64,000 bases of DNA. It comes from Mycobacteriales bacterium (lineage in GTDB: Bacteria; Actinomycetota; Actinomycetes; Mycobacteriales; SCTD01). A program made the translations under genes and the position numbers. The notes under the pieces are model-generated. The model did no database searches. It was given only the letters and a program-made list of their open reading frames with translations, and had not been told where the DNA came from. The DNA lies in NCBI GenBank assembly GCA_030447385.1, contig JAUJOY010000002.1, positions 237,833-301,832 on the forward strand, in the 5' to 3' direction. Of the stretch, positions 28,574-38,020 are shown piece by piece (the stretch's first letter is position 1; every line of letters starts with the position of its first letter).

Positions 28574-30091
28574 TCAACCAGAGGCTACGGTCGTGACGAC
28601 CGAGGCTCGCTGGGAGGGCTGAGCCCACAGTGACCAGGCGGCTACGATGCGTCGTGCCGCTAGCAGGAGGGCGGGGATGCTGAGAAGCCACGGGAGCCAC
28701 CAGACGCCCAGTTGAGCCGTTCCGGACAGCACCAGGCCGAGGAGAGTTGTGCCGAGAGCTAGCCGGAGCGAGTAGACCGCCATGGCGCCGGGGGGCGCCG
28801 GGGTGTCTCGCGGCCCACGCAGCTCCGCCTTGTGGGGCCGCGTCGTGGAGTAGCGCAGGCAGGTGCCGACCACGGCTGCGATCGTCGCGACCACCGCACA
28901 CAGCAGTGCGCTCAGCTCGGCTGCGGTGGGCGGGCGGTCGACGCGCAGGACAGCCGCGACGACAGCCAGGAGTACGCACCCCAGGCAGGCCTCGGCGAGC
29001 ACCTGCGTCTTGGCCCTGATGGCCAGCCTCGGATCGTGCGGGAGAGAAGCCAGCCAGACGGCGCCTGTGCCGTCCAGGCAGAACGCGTTGACCCCGAAGA
29101 GCAGCCCGGCGCCCGCCGCGACCAGGCCAGGCAGAATCACGAGCGTCGCCCAGTCGATCCCGAGCAAGGCTGAGATGCCGCCGGGGAGAAGCCCGAGGAC
29201 GAGGATCCCTCGACGCAGCGAGGAGGATCGCCAGATGCTGGCCCGGTCAACTGTGGTGAGTGAGCACTTCGAGTCGAGCCGGCGAGGTACGGGCCTCGAC
29301 TCGCGGAACACGCCGGCGTCGCCGGGGCGGCGCAGCGCCCAGGCGCAGGTGCGCCACCCAAGCGCCAGGCACGCACTGGCCAGTGCGAGCAGAAGCAGCA
29401 GGGTGGGCAGCTCTCCCGCGGCCTCGCCCGTCCCCGCCCTCACGATGGACAGGACGATCTCAGTGGTAGGGCTTGCGTCCAGGATGTCGGTGGCTCCGAT
29501 GAGCCGCACTGCCAGCAGGCCCCCTGCCGCGAGGACGGCCACCAGACCCCACACCAGGAGGCGGCCCAACCTGTTGCGGCGCAGGCCGATGGCGAACCAC
29601 GTGATCAGCTGGCCTGCGGCGGAGACGGCGAGCACGTAGGCCGCCAGCAGCGCAGCTGCCGCCAGGGAGCTCGCGGCCAACGGCAGCACCAGGAAGGCGG
29701 ACGCGCAGACGGCCAGCAGCTGGGTCACCCAGGCCAGGTTCAGAGGAAGGACGGCGAGGCCGGAGAGGAACTGGGTGCTCGCGCGTACCGGGTATGCCAC
29801 CAGCTGCTCGGGCGGGTAGAGGTCCTGCCCGCCGCCGGACGCGAGAGGTGACAGGAGCGAGAGCACCGCGAACGCCAGGAAGACGGTCGGCGTCACCAGG
29901 CTCAGCTCGAACGCCCGGTCCTCGTTGATGAACTGTCCAGCCGACGCCGAACCGACCAGAGCCAGCGGCACCAGCAGCGCCAGGACCAGGAACCCGATCT
30001 TGCCGCCGCGAGAGCGCACCATCGTGACCCGCAGGGCGATCAGCGCGCGCAGCTGCGCCGACGCTGACGTCGAGCCGGCGGGGGAGGCCAC
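28574..30091 (-). CDS. ABC transporter permease, paralog of 1855-3351, no adjacent ATPase
   Basis: Shared blocks YPPEQLVAYPVRASTQFLSGL, VILPGLVAAGAGLLFGVNAFCLDGTGAVWLASLP, KAELRGPRDTPAPPGAMA; GTG start inferred at 30091. Confidence 0.8.
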   Translation of the reverse strand: MASPAGSTSASAQLRALIALRVTMVRSRGGKIGFLVLALLVPLALVGSASAGQFINEDRAFELSLVTPTVFLAFAVLSLLSPLASGGGQDLYPPEQLVAYPVRASTQFLSGLAVLPLNLAWVTQLLAVCASAFLVLPLAASSLAAAALLAAYVLAVSAAGQLITWFAIGLRRNRLGRLLVWGLVAVLAAGGLLAVRLIGATDILDASPTTEIVLSIVRAGTGEAAGELPTLLLLLALASACLALGWRTCAWALRRPGDAGVFRESRPVPRRLDSKCSLTTVDRASIWRSSSLRRGILVLGLLPGGISALLGIDWATLVILPGLVAAGAGLLFGVNAFCLDGTGAVWLASLPHDPRLAIRAKTQVLAEACLGCVLLAVVAAVLRVDRPPTAAELSALLCAVVATIAAVVGTCLRYSTTRPHKAELRGPRDTPAPPGAMAVYSLRLALGTTLLGLVLSGTAQLGVWWLPWLLSIPALLLAARRIVAAWSLWAQPSQRASVVTTVASG

Positions 30092-30183
30092 GCGGGAAGT
30101 CTGCAACCTCGGAGGCAGCGGCGGTAGAGGTGCGGCAGAGGGCCGCGATCCGCTCGCCGGTGGAAGGCCGTCCCGCCTGCCGG

Positions 30184-31977
30184 CTACTCTCTCGCGCCCG
30201 CGTACAGCTTCTCGACCTCGGCCCCGTACTGCTTCATCACGACCGACCGCTTGAGCTTGAGCGACGGGGTCATCTGCCCGCCCTCCTCGGTCCAGTCCTC
30301 GGTGAGGATCGTGAACTTGCGGATCGCCTCGGCCTTGGACACCGCCTTGTTGGCCTCGTCCACCGCTCGCTGGATCTCCGCGCGTACGTCCTCGTCGTCG
30401 GCCAGAGCCGCCATGTCCGCGCTCTTGCCCTTGGCACTCGCCCAGGCCGGCACGGCCTCCGGGTCGAGGGTGACCAGGCAGGCGATGTAGGGCTTCTGGT
30501 CGCCGACGACCATGCACTGGCTGACCAGCGGGTGCGCGCGCAGGCGGTCCTCGAGCACGGCGGGCGCGACGTTCTTGCCGCCCGCGGTCACGAGGATCTC
30601 CTTCTTGCGCCCGGTGATCGTCAGGTAGCCCTTGTCGTCGAGCTCACCGATGTCCCCGGTGTGGAACCACCCGTCGGCCAGGACCTCGCCGGTTGCCGTG
30701 GCGTTGTGCCAGTAGCCCCGGAAGACGCTCTCGCCGGCCATGAGGATCTCGCCGTCCTCGGCGATGCGGACCGTGACGCCGGGGGAGGGGCGGCCGACGG
30801 AGCCGATCAGCAGGTTGGCGGGGGTGTTGACGCTGCCGGCCGCGGTGGTCTCGGTCAGGCCCCAGCCCTCGAGGATCGTGATGCCGATGCCGCGGTAGAA
30901 GTGGCCGAGGCGCGCGCCCAGCGGGGCGCCGCCCGAGACGGCCCAGGCCACCTTGCCGCCCATCGCGGCCCGCAGCTTGGAGTAGACGAGCTTGTCGAAC
31001 AGCTTGTGCTGCGCCTTGAGCGGCAGCGAGGCGCCGCCCTTGTCGAGCGCCTCGCTGTAGGTAATCGCGACGTGCTCGCTGCGGTCGAAGATCTTGCCCT
31101 TGCCGTCAGCGTGGGCCTTCTGCTTGGCGGTGTTGTAGACCTTCTCGAACACCCGCGGCACCGACAGGATGAACGTCGGCTGGAAGCTCGCGAAGTCCGG
31201 CAGCAGCGCCTTGATGTCGGCCGTGTGTCCCATCCGGGCGCCGCTCTCCACGCACGCGGTCTGGATGAGCCGGGCGAACACGTGCGCGAGCGGCAGGAAC
31301 AGCAGCGTCGAGCCGTTCGGATTGAACAGCTCCGGCAGGACCTCCTTGGCACTGCGCCCCGTGCCGACCAGGTTGCCGTGGGTGAGCTCGCAGCCCTTGG
31401 GCCGGCCGGTGGTGCCGGAGGTGTAGATGATCGTCGCGAGGCTGTCGGTGGTGAGGCCGGCCCGGCGCGCCTCCAGCTCGGACTCCGGGACGTCGCGCCC
31501 GGCGGCGGCGAGCTGCTCCAGCCCTCCGCCGTCGATCTGCCACACGCCGGTGACGCCGGACAGCTGCCCGCGCACCTCGTTGAACGTCGCCTGGTGGGAG
31601 GGCGACTCGAGCAGTACGCCCACCGCGCCCGAGTCGCTGAGGTTCCACTGCACCTGCTCGGCGGAGGACGTCTCGTAGATCGGCACGGTGACGGCGCCGG
31701 CCGTCCAGATGGCGTAGTCGCACAGCGTCCACTCGTACCGCGTCTTGCTCATCAGGCCGACCCGGTCGCCCGGCCCGACGCCGCTGGCGATCAGGCCGGC
31801 GGCGAGGGCGCGTACCTCGGTGTCGAACTCCTTCGCGGTCACCGGCACCCACCGGCTGTCGACCTTGCGGGTGAAGACGACGGCCTCGGGGGACGAGGCG
31901 GCCCGCTCGCGTACGGCGTCGGTCAGCGCCGCCGACGGGTCGACCTCGACGGCCTGGGGGGTGGAGTACTCCTGCAC
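30184..31977 (-). CDS. Long-chain acyl-CoA synthetase (FadD15-like)
   Basis: YTSGTTGRPKGCELTHGNL; GWGLTETTAAGSVN; GWFHTGDIGELDDKGYLTITGRKKEILVTAGGKNVAP. Confidence 0.95.
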   Translation of the reverse strand: MQEYSTPQAVEVDPSAALTDAVRERAASSPEAVVFTRKVDSRWVPVTAKEFDTEVRALAAGLIASGVGPGDRVGLMSKTRYEWTLCDYAIWTAGAVTVPIYETSSAEQVQWNLSDSGAVGVLLESPSHQATFNEVRGQLSGVTGVWQIDGGGLEQLAAAGRDVPESELEARRAGLTTDSLATIIYTSGTTGRPKGCELTHGNLVGTGRSAKEVLPELFNPNGSTLLFLPLAHVFARLIQTACVESGARMGHTADIKALLPDFASFQPTFILSVPRVFEKVYNTAKQKAHADGKGKIFDRSEHVAITYSEALDKGGASLPLKAQHKLFDKLVYSKLRAAMGGKVAWAVSGGAPLGARLGHFYRGIGITILEGWGLTETTAAGSVNTPANLLIGSVGRPSPGVTVRIAEDGEILMAGESVFRGYWHNATATGEVLADGWFHTGDIGELDDKGYLTITGRKKEILVTAGGKNVAPAVLEDRLRAHPLVSQCMVVGDQKPYIACLVTLDPEAVPAWASAKGKSADMAALADDEDVRAEIQRAVDEANKAVSKAEAIRKFTILTEDWTEEGGQMTPSLKLKRSVVMKQYGAEVEKLYAGARE

Positions 31978-32039
31978 CTGAGCTCCTCGGTCGTACGTGC
32001 CGGGCTGCAGGGAGGCTCGGCCCGGCTGCTGGTCAATTT

Positions 32040-32351
32040 AGCGCGCCGCCACAGGTTGGCGTCCTGGGGTGGCCGTTGCTGCTGGCGGTGGAGGTGCTCT
32101 CGCCGTCGACCCGTTCCAAGGACCTCCTGCTCAAGCGCGGCCTGAACGAGGACAGCGGCGTGGAGTCGTACTGGATCGTCGACCCGGACGAGGTGAGCGT
32201 GACCGTGCTGGAGCTGGTGGGGGACGGTACGCGGAGGCCGGGCACGCGGGGGGACGAGGTGCTGGGGCTGGACCGGCCGTTCCCGGTGCGGCTCTGCGCG
32301 CGGGCGGCTCTGGGTGGGGGGGTCTGCGGGGGCCGGTCGACGGGGGGCTGA
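32040..32351 (+). pseudogene. Truncated Uma2-family (DUF820) nuclease remnant
   Basis: LLAVEVLSPSTRSKDLLLKRGLNEDSGVESYWIVDPDEVSVTVLEL; conserved N-terminal half absent. Confidence 0.7.
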
Positions 32352-32366
32352 CGGGGGGTCGTCCGG

Positions 32367-33059
32367 GTGCCGGCCGGAGCGCCCGATCCGGGGCGCCGGG
32401 TCAAGTCGTCGGGCCCGACTGCCGACAGCGCAAGCGTGGACCAGTGGGACGTGCTGACCCCGGCGGCTGACCTGCGCTGCCCCGCCTGCGCGGCCGCCGT
32501 ACGCCCTGACGCGCCCTGGTGCACGCTCTGCTACCACGACTTGCGCCCCCCGGAGCCGGTGGCCGTCGCGAGGCCGGCGGTCGTGGCGGGGCCGGACCTG
32601 GACTATCAGCCGTACGGCGGGGAGGTGCTCGATCCGCTCACCGCGCCTGCCGAGGCGCTGGGGCTGCCGGCCGGACGGGCTGGGACTGAGACTGGGGCTG
32701 GGGCTGGGGCTGGGGCTGGGGCCGGCGCTGCGGCTGGGGCTGGGGCTCGGGCCGGCGCTGGGGCTGGGGCTGAGGCTCGGGCCGGCGCTGGGGCTGGGGC
32801 TGAGGCCGGCCGCGGCCCGGCCGGGCGTTCCTGGCCGTGCACGGCGTGCGGGCGCGGCAACGCGTTCGACCTGTCGGCCTGTGCCGGCTGCGGCGCCGGG
32901 TTCCTTGCCGGCGTACGCGAGGGCGAGGCGCCGCTGCTCGAGCTGCCCCTCGTCGGGGACCTCACGGTCCTGAGCCGGGCGCAGCGGATCTGGCTGGCCG
33001 CGGGCGTCGTCCTGGCCTTCATCGCCATGACGGTGGTGCTCATCCTGATCTCGAACTGA
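32367..33059 (+). CDS. Zinc-ribbon membrane protein with Gly-Ala repeat linker
   Basis: LRCPACAAAVRPDAPWCTLC; (GA)n linker; WPCTACGRGNAFDLSACAGCGAGF; C-terminal TM. Confidence 0.7.
   Translation: MPAGAPDPGRRVKSSGPTADSASVDQWDVLTPAADLRCPACAAAVRPDAPWCTLCYHDLRPPEPVAVARPAVVAGPDLDYQPYGGEVLDPLTAPAEALGLPAGRAGTETGAGAGAGAGAGAAAGAGARAGAGAGAEARAGAGAGAEAGRGPAGRSWPCTACGRGNAFDLSACAGCGAGFLAGVREGEAPLLELPLVGDLTVLSRAQRIWLAAGVVLAFIAMTVVLILISN
32690..32812 (+). repeat. In-frame GGGGCT hexanucleotide repeat with 30-bp higher-order unit
   Basis: ggggct runs; gctcgggccggcgctggggctggggctgag occurs twice in tandem. Confidence 0.85.
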
Positions 33060-33100
33060 GATCGCGGCGAGGACGGGCGGGCCGGGGCACCGGTCGGTCG

Positions 33101-33318
33101 GGAACGCGGCTGTGGTTGGGAACGCGGCTCGGTCGGGCACGCGGCTCGGGTCGGGAACGCGGCTCGGGTCGGGAATGCGGCTGGGGTTGGCACGCGCCGC
33201 TCGGATCGGGAACGCGGCTGGGTCGGGAACGCGGCTCAGGTCGGGAACGCGGCTCGGGTTGGCACGCGCCGCTCGGGTCGGGCACGCGGCTCGGGTCGGG
33301 CACGCGGCTCGGGTCGGG
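33101..33318. repeat. Tandem array of about 12 units of 17-19 bp (consensus GGAACGCGGCTCGGGTCG)
   Basis: Units aligned by eye; 4-unit higher-order pattern marked by gcacgcgccgctcgg variants. Confidence 0.85.
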
Positions 33319-33566
33319 CCAACGCATCGCCAACCGCTGCCGTCCGTCGGCCGATCAGTCGTGGAGCTTGGCGGCCCTCCTCACGGGTGTTGGCTCGGCG
33401 GGCCGGGTCGTCCACAGATCTCCCTGTGGTCCTTGCGCCCGCTGGCTGTCTGTGCCGCCAAAGCCCTTCGGCACAGGCGGATTCGCGGTCGCCAGGGCTT
33501 GCGCAGCGGCGGGAACCGAGGTAGGATTCGAACACAAGTTCGAGTCGCGCGTCGGGAGGTGGGGCA

Positions 33567-35054
33567 GTGGCAGTCATCGTGGACTTCCCGACGCCCGCGC
33601 AGCCTGCGCCCCCTGTGCTGTCCGGGCCGGCCCAGGCGGTGGTGGACGCGGTCAGCGCGGTGGCGGCGCAGGGCGCGGTTGACCTGCCCGGGTCGCAGGC
33701 GCTGCTCGAAGCCGGTGTGCTGCTCACCCAGCTCGAGGCGCTGCACGCGGTGGTGCTCAGCCGGGTGGCTGATGTCGACCGGCGCCAGCTGCACACCCTG
33801 GCCGGTGCGCCCTCCACCGCGAGCTGGGTGGCGCAGCAGCAGACCAGCCTGGACCGCGCCGAGGTGGCGCTGGCCCGCCGGCTCGGGGGCCTGCCGCTGG
33901 TCAGCGCGGAGCTGAGTGCACGGCGGCTGTCGGTGCAGGGCGCCCGCCGGGTCGCAGCGGCGCTGACCCAGCTGCGCCGGCACGTCGACCGCCCGGACGG
34001 GCTCATCGACGGCCAGAACGGCCAGCAGGTCGTCACCGCAGTGATCGTCGACGGGATTCGCCAGCTGGTGTGCGAAGCCCACGGGGGGCTGGAGGAGGAC
34101 AGCCCGCTGCTCATGCCGCTGGTCACCGAGCTGACCGACATCGCCGGCCGGCAGGTCAGCGAGCTCCGTCGGCTCGAAGCCGGGTTCGTGCTGTTGGCCC
34201 GGCACGTGGAGGCGGGCCTGCTGCCCGCAGCGCTGTCCCGGCTGCTCGACGCGGTCCTACCGGGCGAGTTGGAGCGGCGGGCCGCTGACGCGCACGCCGA
34301 CCGGGGCTTCGGGATGCGCCGCAAGGACGACGGGTCGGGGTGGGAGATCTGCGACGGTGAGCTGGACCTGGAATGCGGTGAGCTGCTGGACACGCTGCTC
34401 AACGCCGAGCTCGCCGTCGACCAGGACAACCCCGCTGACACGGCCGCCTACAGCCAGCTGCGCGAGGAGGGCTGGACCCTGGTCGAGGACCTGCCGACCT
34501 GCGGTGGTCCGCGGTCGTTGCGCCAACGCCGCCACGACGCGCTCAAGAACGGACTGCGGCGTTACCTCGACGCCGGGATCAGCGGCCCGCGGGACAAGGT
34601 CGCGCCGCACCTGAACGTCACCGTCGGCCTGGACACGCTGCACAGCGCGCCCGGGGCGCTGCCCGCCGTCGCCGGCTCCGGAGCCACCCTGCCGGTCAGC
34701 CTGATCCGGCAGTGGTGGTGCGACAGCGAGCTCACCCGCTTCGTGCTGTCCCTGGGCCGCAAGGTGATCGAGACCAGCCACACCGCCCGCACCCTCAAAG
34801 CGCACGAACGGCGGGCCAAGCTGATCGAGACCGGCGGCCGGTGTCAAGCCGCCGGCTGCTCCCGCGGACCCGGCAGCCGCCTCACCCCCCACCACGCCAC
34901 CCCCTGGGCGGCCTGCGGCACCACCAGCCTCGCCGACAGCGTCACGGTGTGCGAGCAGACCCACCACGACCTGCACAGCGGCGGCAACATCATCCGACTC
35001 AGAGACGGCCGGTGGCTCGGACCTCTCGGGTGGGCGAGGGGGCCTGGTGGCTAG
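33567..35054 (+). CDS. DUF222 / 13E12-repeat family HNH nuclease-like protein
   Basis: 495 aa; C-terminal CQAAGCSRGPGSRLTPHHATPWAACGTTSLADSVTVCEQTHHDLHSGG. Confidence 0.85.
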   Translation: MAVIVDFPTPAQPAPPVLSGPAQAVVDAVSAVAAQGAVDLPGSQALLEAGVLLTQLEALHAVVLSRVADVDRRQLHTLAGAPSTASWVAQQQTSLDRAEVALARRLGGLPLVSAELSARRLSVQGARRVAAALTQLRRHVDRPDGLIDGQNGQQVVTAVIVDGIRQLVCEAHGGLEEDSPLLMPLVTELTDIAGRQVSELRRLEAGFVLLARHVEAGLLPAALSRLLDAVLPGELERRAADAHADRGFGMRRKDDGSGWEICDGELDLECGELLDTLLNAELAVDQDNPADTAAYSQLREEGWTLVEDLPTCGGPRSLRQRRHDALKNGLRRYLDAGISGPRDKVAPHLNVTVGLDTLHSAPGALPAVAGSGATLPVSLIRQWWCDSELTRFVLSLGRKVIETSHTARTLKAHERRAKLIETGGRCQAAGCSRGPGSRLTPHHATPWAACGTTSLADSVTVCEQTHHDLHSGGNIIRLRDGRWLGPLGWARGPGG

Positions 35055-35289
35055 CCGGGCACCCCCGGCGGAGCCCGTCGCCCGGCGGCACGCCTACACG
35101 CGACCGCCGACCGGGCCATCCCGCGCCAGGCGCCAGCACCTCACGCGCACGGGCACTGGCGCGCGCTCCTGCTCTGGCCCTCACCCGCGGGCTCGCGTTC
35201 CGGCTCCCGGGCGCAACCCGCCCTGGGCCCTCACCCGCGACGTGCGGGACGCCGGTGTGGCTTCCGCACCCGGACCTACAGTCGTCCTG

Positions 35290-36057
35290 GTGCGGGTCCA
35301 CGTGGTGAGCGACGTCCACGGCAGTGCGGAGGCGCTCGCGCGGGCGGGGGACGGGGCGGACGTGCTGGTCTGCCTCGGCGACCTGGTGCTGTTCCTGGAC
35401 TACGAGGACAGCAGCCGGGGGATCTTCGCCGGGCTGTTCGGTGCGGCGCATGCGGAGCGGCTCGTGGCGCTGCGGACGGCGCGGCAGTTCGACGAGGCGC
35501 GCGAGTTCTCCCGCGGGCTGTGGGGCTCGCTCGCCGGTGACCCGCGGGAGGTCCTGGAGGCGGCGGTGCGGGCGCAGTACGCCGAGCTGTTCGGGGCGAT
35601 GCCGGAGCCGACCTACCTGACCTACGGCAACGTCGACCTGCCGGCGCTGTGGCCGGAGTTCACCAAGCCGGGGCACAGCGTCCTCGACGGCGAGGTCGCC
35701 GAGATCGGCGGGCGCACCTGGGGCTTCGTCGGCGGGGGGCTGCAGACGGCGATGCGCACCCCGTACGAGATCGACGACGAGACCTACGCGGCGAAGGTGG
35801 CCGCGGTCGGGGCGGTCGACGTGCTGGCCTGCCACATCCCGCCGGACGTGCCCGGGCTGCTCTACGACGTGGAGGCGCGCCGGTTCGAGCGGGGCAGCGC
35901 GGCGGTGCTCGACGCGATCCGGGACACCTCCCCGGGACTGGTGCTGTTCGGGCACGTGCACCAGCCGCTGCGCAGCCGCATCCGCATCGGACGTACCGAG
36001 TGCGTCAACGTGGGCCACTTCCGAGGCACCGGGACACCCTTCTCGGTCGAGTACTAG
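35290..36057 (+). CDS. Metallophosphoesterase family protein
   Basis: VSDVHGSAEAL...CLGDLV; TYGNVDLPALWP; CHIPP; LFGHVHQPL. Confidence 0.85.
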   Translation: MRVHVVSDVHGSAEALARAGDGADVLVCLGDLVLFLDYEDSSRGIFAGLFGAAHAERLVALRTARQFDEAREFSRGLWGSLAGDPREVLEAAVRAQYAELFGAMPEPTYLTYGNVDLPALWPEFTKPGHSVLDGEVAEIGGRTWGFVGGGLQTAMRTPYEIDDETYAAKVAAVGAVDVLACHIPPDVPGLLYDVEARRFERGSAAVLDAIRDTSPGLVLFGHVHQPLRSRIRIGRTECVNVGHFRGTGTPFSVEY

Positions 36058-36068
36058 CCTGCGCAGCC

Positions 36069-36515
36069 ATGGCTGACCTCGCGACCTCGACGATCTCCAT
36101 CGGCGCCCCGCCGGACGAGGTGCTGGCCGTCATTGCCGACATCGCGAGCTACCCGGAGTGGACCGGCCAGATCAAGCGGGCGGAGGTCCTCGAGACCGAC
36201 CCCGAGGGGCGGCCCGCGCAGGCGCGGTTCCACATGGACGCGGGGGTGCTGAAGGACGAGTACGTCCTGCGATACGTCTGGGCCGAGGACGGGGTCAGCT
36301 GGAAGCTGGTCGGCAAGAGCTCACTGCAGAAGGCGCAGGTCGGGTCGTACGCGCTCGCGCCGGACCCGGCCGGCACCCTCGTGACCTACAAGCTCGCGGT
36401 CGACATCGCGATGCCGATGCTCGGGACGTTCAAGCGCAAGGCCGAGCGCATGATCATGGACAGCGCCCTGCGGGAGCTCAAGAAGCGCGTCGAGTCCTCT
36501 CGGGCGCAGGGCTAG
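36069..36515 (+). CDS. SRPBCC family protein (polyketide cyclase-like)
   Basis: ISIGAPPDEVLAVIADIASYPEWTGQIKRAEVLE. Confidence 0.88.
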   Translation: MADLATSTISIGAPPDEVLAVIADIASYPEWTGQIKRAEVLETDPEGRPAQARFHMDAGVLKDEYVLRYVWAEDGVSWKLVGKSSLQKAQVGSYALAPDPAGTLVTYKLAVDIAMPMLGTFKRKAERMIMDSALRELKKRVESSRAQG

Positions 36516-36518
36516 CCC

Positions 36519-37703
36519 GTGCGCGTCCTGCTGTTCACCGGCAAGGGCGGGGTGGGCAAGACGACGGCGGCCGCCGCCACCGCCGCAGCGGCCGCGGCGC
36601 GCGGGAGCAAGACCCTGGTCCTGTCGACCGACCCGGCCCACTCGCTCGCCGACGCGCTCGACGTCGCGCTGGCCGCGACGCCCACCGAGGTCGACACCGG
36701 GCTCTACGCCATGCAGGTCGACGCGCAGGCAGCCTTCGAGCGGACCTGGCGCGAGGTGCAGGCCTACCTGCTGACCCTGCTCGAACGGGCCGGGGTCGAC
36801 GCGCTGCAGGCCGAGGAGCTCACCGTCCTGCCCGGCGCCGAGGAGGTCCTCGCCCTTCTCGAGGTCACCCGGCAGGTCACGACCGGGCCCTGGGACCTGG
36901 TCGTCGTGGACTGCGCGCCGACCGGGGAGACGCTGCGGCTGCTGGCCCTGCCGGAGGCGCTGACCTGGTACGTCGAGCGCGTGTTCCCCGCCCAGCGCCG
37001 GGCCCTGCGGGCGGTGCGCCCGCTGCTGTCGCGGGTGTCCGGGCCGGTGGTCCCGCGCGAGGACCTGTTCGACGCGGTCGAGCGGCTGCACGCCGAGCTG
37101 CTCGGCGTACGCGCCATGCTCACCGCTCCCTCGACGTCGGTGCGCCTCGTCCTCACCCCCGAGGCGGTCGTCGTCGCGGAGGCCCGCCGCACGCTGACCT
37201 CGCTCGCGCTCTACGGCTACCGCGTCGACGCGCTGCTGGCCAACCGGGTGTTCCCGCCCTCCGACGAGCCGTTCCTGGCGGGGTGGGCCGCGGCGCAGGC
37301 CGAGCAGCTGGCGGCGGTGCGGGTCGACGCCGGGGGCCTGCCGGTGCGCGAGCTGGCCTACCGCGCCAGCGAGCCGGTCGGGCTGGCCGCGCTGACCGAG
37401 CTCGGGACAGCGCTGTACGGCGAGGACGACCCGGCCGCGCCCGCCGCCGAGGCGGCCGACCTGGTCGGCGTGGAGCGGACGGCCGACGGCTTCGAGCTGT
37501 CGATGGCGCTCCCCCTCGCCCGGAGCTCCGACCTGCGCCTGGCCCGGTCCGGGGACGAGCTGATCCTCACCGTGGCGGGCCACCGGCGCGTCCTGGCGCT
37601 GCCGAGCGCGCTGCGCCGGTGCACCGTGGCGGGGGCGGCGCTCACCGATGGCCGGCTGGTCGTGCGGTTCGAGCCCGACCCCGCGGTCTGGATGCGCACG
37701 TGA
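36519..37703 (+). CDS. ArsA/GET3-like P-loop ATPase
   Basis: LFTGKGGVGKTTAAAATA; STDPAHSLADALDV; VVVDCAPTGETLRLL. Confidence 0.92.
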   Translation: MRVLLFTGKGGVGKTTAAAATAAAAAARGSKTLVLSTDPAHSLADALDVALAATPTEVDTGLYAMQVDAQAAFERTWREVQAYLLTLLERAGVDALQAEELTVLPGAEEVLALLEVTRQVTTGPWDLVVVDCAPTGETLRLLALPEALTWYVERVFPAQRRALRAVRPLLSRVSGPVVPREDLFDAVERLHAELLGVRAMLTAPSTSVRLVLTPEAVVVAEARRTLTSLALYGYRVDALLANRVFPPSDEPFLAGWAAAQAEQLAAVRVDAGGLPVRELAYRASEPVGLAALTELGTALYGEDDPAAPAAEAADLVGVERTADGFELSMALPLARSSDLRLARSGDELILTVAGHRRVLALPSALRRCTVAGAALTDGRLVVRFEPDPAVWMRT

Positions 37704-38020
37704 GCGCCCCGCCGCACGGCTCGGCGGCCGAGGAGGCCGGCAAGCTGTTCGCGGCGATCGAGGACTGGGCGAGAAGCCGCAGTGGCGGCCTGCTGGACAC
37801 CGAGCACCTGGCGACCGGCGCCGCCGAGTGCACGGTGTGCCCGTTGTGCCAGAGCATCACGGCGCTGCGCCAGGTGAAGCCGGACACCGTCGAGCACCTG
37901 CTGGACGCGGCCGCCTCCGTCGTCGCTGCCCTGCGCAGCACCCTGCTCGGGCGCTCGCCGGACAGTGCCCCGCCGACAGGTCGCTCCCCGGTCGAGCACA
38001 TCGACGTCCGCGAGGACTGA
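37700..38020 (+). CDS. Small conserved actinobacterial protein (106 aa)
   Basis: GTG start overlapping ArsA-like stop; CTVCPLCQSITALRQVKPDTVEHLLDAAASVVAALR. Confidence 0.65.
   Translation: MSAPPHGSAAEEAGKLFAAIEDWARSRSGGLLDTEHLATGAAECTVCPLCQSITALRQVKPDTVEHLLDAAASVVAALRSTLLGRSPDSAPPTGRSPVEHIDVRED

Noticed and set aside
30130-32145. 671 aa plus-strand ORF opposite the acyl-CoA synthetase
   Set aside because: Antisense shadow of a high-GC gene; the minus frame has full AMP-binding motifs
32606-33193. Minus ORF with Pro-Ala repeats opposite the zinc-ribbon gene
   Set aside because: Shadow of the GGGGCT array; the plus frame has zinc ribbons and a TM segment
33101-33318. Tandem array considered as CRISPR
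   Set aside because: No unique spacers; units are contiguous 17-19 bp; no cas genes
33040-33333. Minus ORF rich in RVPDPSR repeats
   Set aside because: Product of translating the tandem DNA array; no independent coding evidence
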